A stretch of DNA of 41,906 nt from contig CAKROE010000013.1 in the NCBI GenBank assembly GCA_934371915.1, forward strand, positions 1 through 41,906, written 5' to 3'. This DNA is from an uncultured Blautia sp. (GTDB taxonomy: Bacteria > Bacillota > Clostridia > Lachnospirales > Lachnospiraceae). The notes under the pieces were generated by a model that did no database searches, was not told the origin of the DNA, and worked only from the letters and a program-made list of their open reading frames with translations. The translations under genes and the position numbers were made by a program. Below are positions 1 to 7,204 of this stretch, one piece after another (the stretch's first letter is position 1; every line of letters begins with the position of its first letter).

Positions 1-1
1 G

Positions 2-73
2 CAGGGCTACAAGGATTCGAACCTTGAACTGACGGAGTCAGAGTCCGTTGCCTTACCGTTTGGCGATAGCCCT
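2..73 (-). tRNA. tRNA-Gln (anticodon CTG)
   Basis: Read on the minus strand, the segment folds as a complete cloverleaf. The acceptor stem is AGGGCTA/TAGCCCT, the anticodon stem ACGGA/TCCGT encloses the loop CTCTGAC, and the T-arm contains GGTTCGAATCC. The anticodon CTG reads the glutamine codon CAG. The discriminator base is G at position 2. Only one further base lies in the window, so whether CCA is encoded cannot be seen. Other tRNA genes may lie beyond the left edge. Confidence 0.93.
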
Positions 74-112
74 TTATTGTTTTTCGCTTGCTCATCGCTC
101 GCGACGAATGTT

Positions 113-141
113 ATTATATTACAGCCTTTCAAAAAAATCAA
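113..141 (-). promoter_or_regulatory. Sigma-A promoter of tRNA-Gln
   Basis: On the minus strand a TTGATT -35 box (136-141) is followed after 17 bp by a perfect TATAAT -10 box (113-118), about 40 bp upstream of the tRNA 5' end. Its divergent neighbour is the pncB promoter. Spacing and matches are as expected for a housekeeping promoter; the start site is inferred. Confidence 0.7.
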
Positions 142-195
142 CCCCTTTTTTTAATTTTTTTCAAAAAAATATTTCGTGCTGTTCTGCGGGAATAA

Positions 196-204
196 TGGTA
201 TAAT
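196..204 (+). promoter_or_regulatory. Extended -10 promoter of pncB
   Basis: The sequence TGGTATAAT is a perfect -10 hexamer (199-204) preceded by the extended TGn motif. No convincing -35 box lies 17 bp upstream. It is about 30 bp before the pncB start codon, leaving a short leader with an AAGGAG ribosome site at 222-227. Confidence 0.55.
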
Positions 205-234
205 AGATTAACCTTAAAGAAAAGGAGATAACAG

Positions 235-1698
235 ATGAGAGCAATGAATCTGACCCTGCTCACCGATTTATATGAATTAACCATGATGCAGGGCTATTTT
301 AAGAACCCGACCAATCAGACTGTAATTTTCGATATGTTCTATCGTGTGAATCCTTGTGGCGGCAGTTTTGCTATTACAGCAGGTCTGGAGCAGATGATTG
401 AATATATTGAAAACCTTCATTTCAGTGATGAAGATATTGAATATCTCCGCAGCCTTCATATTTTTGAAGATGACTTCCTGGAATATCTGAGATCATTCCA
501 TTTTACCGGTGATATTTATGCGATTCCGGAAGGAACAGTTGTCTTCCCTCGTGAACCACTCGTTAAAGTAATCGCGCCGATCATGGAAGCACAGCTTGTC
601 GAGACTGCGATCCTGAATATCATCAACCATCAGAGTCTGATTGCCACAAAGGCAGCCAGAGTCTGCTATGCAGCCCGCGGTGACGGAATCATGGAATTCG
701 GTCTTCGCCGTGCTCAGGGACCGGATGCCGGCATCTACGGTGCACGTGCTGCAGTAATCGGCGGATGCGCCGGAACATCCAATGTCCTCACCGGCCAGAT
801 GTTCAACGTACCTGTTCTCGGAACGCATGCCCACAGCTGGATCATGAGTTTCCCGGATGAATATACCGCATTCAAAACCTATGCAAAAATGTACCCGAAT
901 TCCTGTACCTTGCTTGTTGATACCTACGATGTCCTGAAATCCGGTGTACCAAACGCGATCCGTGTATTCGAAGAAATGCGTGAGGAGGGCATCCAGCTCA
1001 CTCACTACGGTATCCGTATTGACAGTGGTGATCTTGCCTACCTTTCCAAAGAAGCTTACAAAATGCTGGCTGCTGCCGGTTTTGACGATGCAACGATTTC
1101 TGCATCAAGTGACCTCGATGAATACCTGATTGACAGCCTGAAGACTCAGGATGCAAAAATCAATTCCTGGGGTGTCGGCACCAACCTGATCACCAGCAAA
1201 GATAACCCGGCTTTCGGTGGTGTATATAAGCTCGCCGCAGTCAAAGATGACGGAAGCAGTTCCTTCACTCCAAAGATCAAACTTTCCGAAAACACTGAGA
1301 AAGTCACCAATCCTGGTAACAAGACCGTTTATCGTATTTACAGCAAATCCACCGGCAAGATCAAAGCTGATCTTATCTGTCTCGCAGACGAAGTCTTTGA
1401 TCCGGAGGAAACTATGATCATTTTTGATCCGACTGATACATGGAAAAAGACCAAAGTCCTCGGCGGCACCTATGAACTCCGTGAGCTTCTGGTTCCAGTC
1501 ATCCGTGAGGGCAAACGTGTCTATACTTCTCCTGAAGTCATGGATCTGCGTGCATACTGCCAGAAAGAACAGAATACTCTGTGGGATGAATCCCGCCGTC
1601 TCGTAAATCCGCAGAAAGTTTACGTAGACCTTTCTCAGAAGCTGTTCGATCTTAAGAAAAACCTTCTTGAAGAAATGAGCGAAAAAGCTCTCGATTAA
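235..1698 (+). CDS. pncB: Nicotinate phosphoribosyltransferase
   Basis: This enzyme joins nicotinate and phosphoribosyl pyrophosphate, with ATP hydrolysis, to give nicotinate mononucleotide, the salvage entry into NAD synthesis; it acts in the cytoplasm. The 487-residue length is typical of the family. Visible signatures are the N-terminal LLTDLYELTMMQGY, then FGLRRAQGPD, GTHAHSW with the conserved histidines near residue 200, and the phosphate-binding-type RIDSGDLAYLS. The ATG at 235 has AAGGAG 7 nt upstream; a second in-frame ATG three codons later (MNLTLL) is a possible alternative. It is transcribed divergently from tRNA-Gln and ends in a hairpin at 1712-1750. The long opposite-strand frames inside it look like shadows of its codon pattern. 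Confidence 0.95.
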   Translation: MRAMNLTLLTDLYELTMMQGYFKNPTNQTVIFDMFYRVNPCGGSFAITAGLEQMIEYIENLHFSDEDIEYLRSLHIFEDDFLEYLRSFHFTGDIYAIPEGTVVFPREPLVKVIAPIMEAQLVETAILNIINHQSLIATKAARVCYAARGDGIMEFGLRRAQGPDAGIYGARAAVIGGCAGTSNVLTGQMFNVPVLGTHAHSWIMSFPDEYTAFKTYAKMYPNSCTLLVDTYDVLKSGVPNAIRVFEEMREEGIQLTHYGIRIDSGDLAYLSKEAYKMLAAAGFDDATISASSDLDEYLIDSLKTQDAKINSWGVGTNLITSKDNPAFGGVYKLAAVKDDGSSSFTPKIKLSENTEKVTNPGNKTVYRIYSKSTGKIKADLICLADEVFDPEETMIIFDPTDTWKKTKVLGGTYELRELLVPVIREGKRVYTSPEVMDLRAYCQKEQNTLWDESRRLVNPQKVYVDLSQKLFDLKKNLLEEMSEKALD

Positions 1699-1711
1699 AA
1701 AGGCTTCATAC

Positions 1712-1755
1712 TCCCCTCTCACCTTTCATATACTGGAAAATGAGGGGGGATTTTT
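1712..1755 (+). terminator. pncB terminator hairpin overlapping the next ribosome site
   Basis: The arms TCCCCTCTCA (1712-1721) and TGAGGGGGGA (1741-1750) pair over 10 bp with one G-U, then five T residues follow. This is an intrinsic terminator 14 bp after the pncB stop. The 3' arm is also the only Shine-Dalgarno-like element for the gene starting at 1756, so the same stem would both end the upstream transcript and hide the ribosome site in any readthrough RNA. Inside the 19-nt loop, TTTC and GAAA could extend the fold. Confidence 0.65.
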
Positions 1756-2319
1756 ATGATTACTGATTACACACGTCTTATCAATAAAGAGTATCCACTT
1801 CCACCGGACTATGTGCCACCGGATCTGATCGACATCGGACTTCCATTTGACTGTGCTCCCGGCAATCCCAAAAGACTTCTCGAAAAAAGGACTGCATATG
1901 CTGCCAGAGAACTGATCTGTCGCAGTCAGCACGAGGGAATCAGTCTGTGCTGTATCTCCGGTTACCGCTCCTATGACCGCCAAAAAGAACTTTTCCGTGG
2001 CAGTTCCTATGTTGCAGCTCCCGGTACCAGCGAACATCAGAGCGGGCTTGCCCTTGATCTTTCCAGTCCATCCGTACAGATGGAACTTACAGAAAAATTT
2101 GGAGATACTTCGGAGGGACGTTGGCTTGCCTCCCACGCACCTTTTTATGGATTTATCCTTCGCTATCCTCTCGGAAAAGAAGACATTACCAGGTATCCTT
2201 ATGAACCCTGGCATATCCGTTTTGTCACCCGAACCCTGGCCATCTACCTTACAAAAACAGGCATGACACTGGATGAATACTATACTATTCAAAAAAAGGA
2301 CTGCACTATGACAGTTTAA
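1756..2319 (+). CDS. VanY-like M15 family D-Ala-D-Ala carboxypeptidase
   Basis: A 187-residue protein with the M15B zinc-peptidase signature: SEHQSGLALD, supplying H94 and D101 as metal ligands, and EPWHIRF, supplying E150 as base and H153 as the third ligand. RSYDRQKELF (residues 71-80) matches the family's conserved GxRSxxxQ segment. Such enzymes trim the terminal D-alanine from peptidoglycan stem peptides or precursors. No signal peptide or membrane segment is visible, so unlike most VanY proteins it would stay in the cytoplasm unless the true start lies elsewhere. The ribosome site GAGGGGGGA sits in the pncB terminator stem just upstream. No vancomycin-resistance genes are nearby, so a resistance role is not supported. 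Confidence 0.85.
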   Translation: MITDYTRLINKEYPLPPDYVPPDLIDIGLPFDCAPGNPKRLLEKRTAYAARELICRSQHEGISLCCISGYRSYDRQKELFRGSSYVAAPGTSEHQSGLALDLSSPSVQMELTEKFGDTSEGRWLASHAPFYGFILRYPLGKEDITRYPYEPWHIRFVTRTLAIYLTKTGMTLDEYYTIQKKDCTMTV

Positions 2320-2357
2320 CGCGTTAATTTACTTTATTTTTTTGAGATAACGTGTTA
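2316..2357. promoter_or_regulatory. Paired TAACGYGTTA palindromes at the DAHP synthase promoter
   Basis: TAACGCGTTA (2316-2325, within the longer palindrome TTAACGCGTTAA) and TAACGTGTTA (2348-2357) differ at one base and are 32 bp apart, about three helical turns. The second copy overlaps the probable -10 box. The arrangement resembles a repressor operator pair; the regulator is unknown. Confidence 0.45.
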
Positions 2358-2361
2358 TACT
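2353..2361 (+). promoter_or_regulatory. Extended -10 promoter of DAHP synthase gene
   Basis: TGTTATACT gives an extended TGn motif and a TATACT -10 box (2356-2361) about 60 bp before the start codon. No clear -35 box is present. The leader contains a small dyad, ACACA...TGTGT (2382-2396), of unknown role. Confidence 0.45.
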
Positions 2362-2421
2362 ACTGTTCAAAGCTGATAAAAACACAGTATATGTGTGAAA
2401 ATATCCATGGAGGAAACAATT

Positions 2422-3453
2422 ATGTCTATGAAAACCAATCACCAGCTTCCGCTTCCGGAAGTGTTGAAGCAAGAATATCCACTCAGCAAAGAGCTGCAGA
2501 AAGCCAAGCTGCTTCGCGATCAGGAGATCCGTCGTATTTTTACCGGCGAATCAGATAAATTTGTCGTTCTGGTCGGCCCTTGTTCCGCAGACAACGAAGA
2601 CACGGTCTGCGAATACGTCAATCGTCTCAAAAAAGTCGCTGACAAAGTATCTGACAAGTTAATGATCATTCCAAGAGTCTATACCAATAAACCACGTACT
2701 ACAGGTGACGGCTACAAGGGCATGCTTCATCAGCCGGATCCTGATAAAGCTCCGGATCTTCTTGCCGGCATCATCGCAATCCGCAAGATGCACATCCGTG
2801 TGCTTAAAGAAACCGGTCTTTCCTCAGCAGATGAAATGCTTTACCCGGAAAACCGAAGCTATCTGGATGATGTGCTTTCCTATGAAGCAATCGGTGCACG
2901 TTCCGTCGAAAACCAGCAGCACCGTCTGACCGCAAGCGGCATGGACATTCCGGTCGGCATGAAGAATCCGACAAGTGGTGACCTGTCCGTTATGCTTAAT
3001 TCTGTAATTGCCGCACAGCACCCACATCACTTCATCTACCGTGGCTGTGATGTAGAAACCAGCGGAAACGAACTTGCACATACGATTCTCCGTGGTGGTG
3101 TCAATAAATACGGTCAGACCATCCCTAACTATCATTATGAAGATCTGATGCGTCTTTATGACCTGTATGGCAAAAAAAATCTCAAAAATCCGGCTGTCAT
3201 CGTGGATGTAAACCATTCCAACTCCGGCAAGCAGTTCAAAGAACAGATTCGTATCGTAAGTGAAGTGCTTCACAGCCGCAACTACAATCCGGATCTCCGC
3301 AAACTGGTTAAAGGTGTTATGATCGAAAGCTACCTGCTTGAAGGCAGACAGGACATCAGTGACCACATGACTCCGGGATGCTCTATCACCGATCCGTGCC
3401 TCGGATGGGAAGATACCGAACGCCTCATTTACGAAATTGCTGAGAAATGTTAA
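2422..3453 (+). CDS. aroF: 3-deoxy-7-phosphoheptulonate (DAHP) synthase, class I
   Basis: This enzyme condenses phosphoenolpyruvate and erythrose 4-phosphate to DAHP, the first committed step of the shikimate pathway. The 343-residue protein shows the AroF/G/H signatures: LVGPCSA (metal-ligand cysteine), KPRTTGDGYKG (PEP-binding), DVNHSNSGKQ (ligand histidine), MIESYL (ligand glutamate) and SITDPCLGWEDTE (ligand aspartate). I chose the ATG at 2422 because GGAGG (2409-2413) lies 8 nt upstream; the frame extends to an ATG at 2395, which lacks a ribosome site. The paralogue (AroF, G or H) and the feedback amino acid cannot be decided by eye. A strong terminator follows. Paired palindromes at the promoter suggest control by an aromatic-pathway repressor (inference). 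Confidence 0.93.
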   Translation: MSMKTNHQLPLPEVLKQEYPLSKELQKAKLLRDQEIRRIFTGESDKFVVLVGPCSADNEDTVCEYVNRLKKVADKVSDKLMIIPRVYTNKPRTTGDGYKGMLHQPDPDKAPDLLAGIIAIRKMHIRVLKETGLSSADEMLYPENRSYLDDVLSYEAIGARSVENQQHRLTASGMDIPVGMKNPTSGDLSVMLNSVIAAQHPHHFIYRGCDVETSGNELAHTILRGGVNKYGQTIPNYHYEDLMRLYDLYGKKNLKNPAVIVDVNHSNSGKQFKEQIRIVSEVLHSRNYNPDLRKLVKGVMIESYLLEGRQDISDHMTPGCSITDPCLGWEDTERLIYEIAEKC

Positions 3454-3481
3454 CTTATTTTCAATAAACTCCCTGTTATCA

Positions 3482-3527
3482 AAAATGGAAGACTTTCGGT
3501 TCTCCGAAAATCTTCCATTTTTATTTT
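3482..3527. terminator. Bidirectional terminator between aroF and spoVT
   Basis: AAAATGGAAGA (3482-3492) pairs perfectly with TCTTCCATTTT (3511-3521), and the inner CTTTCGG/CCGAAA bases extend the stem. T-rich sequence follows on the plus strand and the A-rich 5' side serves the minus strand. It separates the convergent aroF and spoVT genes. Confidence 0.9.
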
Positions 3528-3537
3528 TATTATTATT

Positions 3538-4086
3538 TTATGATTCCATCTGCCGTCCGAGAAACCCGGCTGCCGTCTGTACGAGCATTTTTTCCGGATT
3601 CCCGAACTTTTCTCCATTGCCTTTTCCGATCAGTGATACTGAACCAATCGCATCTCCGTCGCAGATGATCGGCTGTACAATCACTGCTCCCGCATTTTCT
3701 TTCTGGTTCTCGACCAGAGATATTTTTCCGCGTTCCCCAGAATGAAAACAACGCATTTCTCTGTCTGAGATTACTCTGTCCAGTTCCCTGCTGATCTCCT
3801 TACCGGCAAATTCCCTGCTCCTCTGCCCTGCTGCCGCCACCACCTGATCGTGGTCTGTGATACATGCGACCATTCCTGTCGCCTGAGCCAGTGCCTCGGC
3901 ATATTCTTTGGCAAAAAGATTCAATTCTCCGATAGGCGAATACTTTTTCAGGATGATTTCGCCTTCTTTATCCGTAAAAATCTCAAGCGGCGTACCTTCC
4001 TTTATCCGCAATGTGCGACGAATTTCTTTCGGAATCACAACTCTTCCGAGATCATCAATACGGCGGACGATTCCTGTTGCCTTCAT
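3538..4086 (-). CDS. spoVT: SpoVT-like stage V sporulation regulator (AbrB-GAF)
   Basis: The 182-residue protein has an N-terminal AbrB-type swapped-hairpin DNA-binding domain (residues 1-50, beginning MKATGIVRRIDDLGRVVIPK) and a C-terminal GAF-like domain (about 55-180). Both length and domain order match SpoVT, which in Bacillus modulates sigma-G forespore genes and spore germination. AGGAGG lies about 11 nt upstream of the ATG at 4086. It sits 89 bp downstream of the GGDEF-EAL gene on the same strand, and that gap contains both a possible promoter and a hairpin that would mask the ribosome site. In Clostridia spoVT is usually a sporulation gene outside any c-di-GMP operon, so joint control with its upstream neighbour is not assumed. 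Confidence 0.92.
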   Translation of the reverse strand: MKATGIVRRIDDLGRVVIPKEIRRTLRIKEGTPLEIFTDKEGEIILKKYSPIGELNLFAKEYAEALAQATGMVACITDHDQVVAAAGQRSREFAGKEISRELDRVISDREMRCFHSGERGKISLVENQKENAGAVIVQPIICDGDAIGSVSLIGKGNGEKFGNPEKMLVQTAAGFLGRQMES

Positions 4087-4099
4087 ATTTTTTATGTTC

Positions 4100-4173
4100 C
4101 TCCTGTTGTTTTTCCATATTTATATCTTCACAAGTGTCGTTTGCTGTACCGTTATTATATGGAAAAACAGGAG
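4100..4173 (-). promoter_or_regulatory. Long inverted repeat masking the spoVT ribosome site
   Basis: On the minus strand, CTCCTGTTTTTCCATAT (4173-4157) is complementary over 17 bases to ATATGGAAAA (4119-4110) plus ACAGGAG (4106-4100), with only a 3-nt bulge (4109-4107). ACAGGAG includes most of the spoVT Shine-Dalgarno sequence. A TATAAT hexamer lies inside the upstream arm (4159-4154). RNA starting at that box would lack the upstream arm, while readthrough RNA from the GGDEF-EAL gene would contain both. Confidence 0.6.
4154..4159 (-). promoter_or_regulatory. Candidate -10 box for spoVT
   Basis: A perfect TATAAT on the minus strand, about 70 bp before the spoVT ATG. The hexamer 17 bp upstream (CACATA) matches a -35 box poorly. 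The context CATATAAT has some likeness to a sigma-G -10, but the fit is incomplete. The sigma factor is unresolved. Confidence 0.35.
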
Positions 4174-4175
4174 AA

Positions 4176-7169
4176 TTATGTGTAAAACTGTGAAATCGTT
4201 TTTAATGCAAGCGGATTGATGCCTGTCGGAATAGGATGCGGTTTTGCAATGTAAAATCCCTGAAGCAGATCCACTCCAAGTTCCAGAACTTTGTTGATTT
4301 CTTCCGGTGTTTCCAGACCTTCCGCAACAATCTTCATGTCACGTTTATGCGCATACGCAACAATATTTTCCACGATCTGCTGCTTATCCGGATCCGTATC
4401 AATGTCACGAATGATCGAAAGATCGACTTTAATATAACCCGGTGCCAGATCAAGAAGGCTTTTTTCATTACTGTAACCACTTCCATAATCATCCAGTGCA
4501 AAGACGCCATTGAATGCCGACGCATTTTTCTTGTGCTGCAGTGCGTGATAATCCAGTGATTCTTCCTCTGTGATTTCGATGACAAGCTGCTTTGCCAGAT
4601 CTTTAAAACGCCGTGCAAATTCTTCCTCGTCTTTTCTGTCCATATGCTGGCTCGCAATGGAATTTACAAAGAGAAGTGCATCTCCCTTTATCAGATTCTT
4701 TTCTTTCAGTTCTTTGAATTCCTGTGTGGCGTGGAATAATGTCATACGCTCAATTTCACGCAATGCACCTTCTTCACGTGCAATTTTCATAACTACATCC
4801 GGGCTCTTCAATATCGGAAGTTCTGATCGCATCAGAGCCTCATAAGCTTCAATCTCACCGGTTTTGGCTGAAACAATCGGCTGGAAGTAGTACGTAACCA
4901 GTTCTTCTTCCACAAAACGATGAAATTCACGCCGAATCTGACTGTCACGAAATTCTTCTTCGTAAATATCCTGATTAAACTCTGCAATTTTGCCTTTTTC
5001 TGTCTTTTTGACCTGATACATGGCAAAATCCGCATGTTTTCTCATAACTCCCAGACTGTTACTGTCCTCCGGATACCATGCCACACCACCGGAAATACTT
5101 AAATGCAGCTTCTGGCCATTCGGCAGGCGAATGACCTTTCTTTCGATTGCTTTTCTCAACTTATCGAGCTGGTAACGAATCTCATCCTGACTCTTATATC
5201 CATGGAATAAAAGATTAAACTCATCACCGGAAATATGCGCACTTAACGTTCCTTTCGGTGTGCCTTCTTCCAGGCAACGTCCTGCCTGACGGATATATTC
5301 ATCGCCCCAGTCATGACCAAATGTATCATTTGTATACTTGAGGTTATCCAGATCCATCATAACCAAAGCAGCATGGCCGATCTTGTCCGGATGACTGAAT
5401 ATTTTTTCACTTTCCCGTTTAAATGCACGACGGTTATGCAGACCGGTCAGTGCATCATAATCTCTTTCATGTTCGATTCGGAGACGTTCCATCATAGCAG
5501 TTGTCACGTCTTCCACCAGGCCAACCTGTACCCAGCCTTCCATTTTCACTTCCATTCGTACATAACGAAGACCTCTCTTCGGAAGCCGGACACAGTAAAT
5601 ATTTGTATCACCTGATTCTGATTTGAAGAAATAATTTTCTGTAAATTCTCTCAGTATCTTTCGAAACTCGTCGAGATTCAAAACAGCATCTGCACTAAAA
5701 GGCGCTCCTATCACGGCAAAGAAATTTTCTGTAAAAAATACACTTCCTGTATCAAACCGAATCTCATATCCACCGATCTCCACACTCGCCATTTCCATAA
5801 TACGCAGGAATTTCGTAGAAGTGTTCAGGACATCCTGACTGAGCTGTGTAATCGCATCAGAAAACTGATCCAGTTCACGGATTCCTGTGCCGGAAAGTTT
5901 CGGAATCGTATTTCTGCTTCCCTGTGCTTCTGCCACTTCCTCTGAAAGTTTTGCAATCGGACTTGCCAGACGCCGACTGATAATATAACTGCATACCACA
6001 CCAACCAGCAGCGTAATCAAAATTGTCAGATTCAGCATTGCAAAAACCTGATTTCCAAATGCATAGAGATTTTTTTGCTCTACTGCACCAATCAGCATCC
6101 ACTGTTCTTTTGAAAATGGCGCATTTTTGTTGTACAGTTCCAGCGGATATGCCGATACCATGTATTTCTTTTTGCCGGCATTCATTTCATAAATATTTCT
6201 GGAAAGCCGGTTCAACGTAATGTCTTCACCCACTGTACCTTTCAGTGTTCCTTCTTTTGACGATACATCTACAGATTTTACATTTACAGTATCTGAGTCC
6301 AGATCTTCTCCTGTCTCAGCCAGAATATACGTACCTGTATTATTATTCTGAAGTTCCGTATATGGAATCATCGTCTCCAGATAAGTCGTAAGCATTTCCA
6401 CACCTATGACACCATATACTGTTCCATCGTCCAGAATCAGCGGAACAGAATATGCCACCACTGAACGGTCATCTCCCGGCAGAGTATACGGTGTACTTGT
6501 CCAGCGTCCGTAATCCACTGCATTTAGCTGTCCACCATCCTTATATGCTGCCTGAAAAACAGGATAAAGAATTCCCTCGGTTTTGTTATTTTTGAATTTT
6601 ATTCCCGGTGTCCAGCCCTTGTCCGTAGAAATCCCAAGAGACTTAACAAGCTGCACCGGCGAACGCTCAAGCAGAAGATCATGATTTCTTTCGGAAGCGG
6701 CTGTCATCGGATCCAGATCTCTGATATAAATTCCCTGCAATACAGAATCTGTCTCACGTTCATCAAGATCATGTGTATTAAATATCACAAAAATACCATT
6801 GACCGACCTGTGGCGCAGCACATTGATAAGACTGTCACTGGTTTCTTCCATCAGAGATGCACAGGCTTTTTCATCAGAATCAAGTTTTTCAATATCCAGT
6901 CCTGATGCAATCCTGCTTTCTACAGCATTATTCAATATACCGGATATAGACGACAGATTTTGATTTTCTACCATAGTGGTTTCCAGATAATTCTGTCTGT
7001 TTTCCACCTGTTTTTTCAGAATATCCACAGCATTCTGGTTAAGCTGTTTTCCTACATTTCCAAAATACAACGTAGCCACTAAAAGGAACAATTCTATTAT
7101 CAATACAATCAGCATTGCCTTAAATATTGACTGAAAAATCGATTTTTCTTTTTTCCTCTGTTGATGCAT
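4176..7169 (-). CDS. Membrane Cache-GGDEF-EAL c-di-GMP signalling protein
   Basis: A 997-residue protein. A membrane segment (about 12-36) and a second (about 372-400) bracket an extracellular region of about 330 residues, probably a dCache-type sensor. A HAMP-like linker, a PAS-like segment, a GGDEF domain (from DALTGLHNRR near 570) and an EAL domain (from about 750) follow. The GGDEF motif reads SGDEF (about 646), a variant of GGDEF/GGEEF. The EAL domain keeps EALMR, FVNS, EITEEE, LDDYGSGYS, IKVD, AEGLET and LLQGFY, so phosphodiesterase activity is likely. The start was set at the ATG at 7169, which has AAGGAGG 10 nt upstream; an in-frame GTG at 7205 lacks a site. It lies 35 bp after the substrate-binding lipoprotein gene, so it is probably cotranscribed and may be its signalling partner. 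Confidence 0.92.
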   Translation of the reverse strand: MHQQRKKEKSIFQSIFKAMLIVLIIELFLLVATLYFGNVGKQLNQNAVDILKKQVENRQNYLETTMVENQNLSSISGILNNAVESRIASGLDIEKLDSDEKACASLMEETSDSLINVLRHRSVNGIFVIFNTHDLDERETDSVLQGIYIRDLDPMTAASERNHDLLLERSPVQLVKSLGISTDKGWTPGIKFKNNKTEGILYPVFQAAYKDGGQLNAVDYGRWTSTPYTLPGDDRSVVAYSVPLILDDGTVYGVIGVEMLTTYLETMIPYTELQNNNTGTYILAETGEDLDSDTVNVKSVDVSSKEGTLKGTVGEDITLNRLSRNIYEMNAGKKKYMVSAYPLELYNKNAPFSKEQWMLIGAVEQKNLYAFGNQVFAMLNLTILITLLVGVVCSYIISRRLASPIAKLSEEVAEAQGSRNTIPKLSGTGIRELDQFSDAITQLSQDVLNTSTKFLRIMEMASVEIGGYEIRFDTGSVFFTENFFAVIGAPFSADAVLNLDEFRKILREFTENYFFKSESGDTNIYCVRLPKRGLRYVRMEVKMEGWVQVGLVEDVTTAMMERLRIEHERDYDALTGLHNRRAFKRESEKIFSHPDKIGHAALVMMDLDNLKYTNDTFGHDWGDEYIRQAGRCLEEGTPKGTLSAHISGDEFNLLFHGYKSQDEIRYQLDKLRKAIERKVIRLPNGQKLHLSISGGVAWYPEDSNSLGVMRKHADFAMYQVKKTEKGKIAEFNQDIYEEEFRDSQIRREFHRFVEEELVTYYFQPIVSAKTGEIEAYEALMRSELPILKSPDVVMKIAREEGALREIERMTLFHATQEFKELKEKNLIKGDALLFVNSIASQHMDRKDEEEFARRFKDLAKQLVIEITEEESLDYHALQHKKNASAFNGVFALDDYGSGYSNEKSLLDLAPGYIKVDLSIIRDIDTDPDKQQIVENIVAYAHKRDMKIVAEGLETPEEINKVLELGVDLLQGFYIAKPHPIPTGINPLALKTISQFYT

Positions 7170-7204
7170 CCGGAAAAATCCTCCTTCTCCAGTTTCAGAA
7201 TACA

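Noticed and set aside
493..1005. A 170-residue Cys-containing minus-strand frame inside pncB
   Set aside because: It is an antisense shadow; all conserved motifs belong to the plus-strand gene.
1105..1722. A 205-residue minus-strand frame inside pncB
   Set aside because: It is opposite a fully conserved enzyme gene, has no ribosome site and no recognisable domain.
2824..3366. A 180-residue minus-strand frame inside the DAHP synthase gene
   Set aside because: It is an antisense shadow of a well-supported gene.
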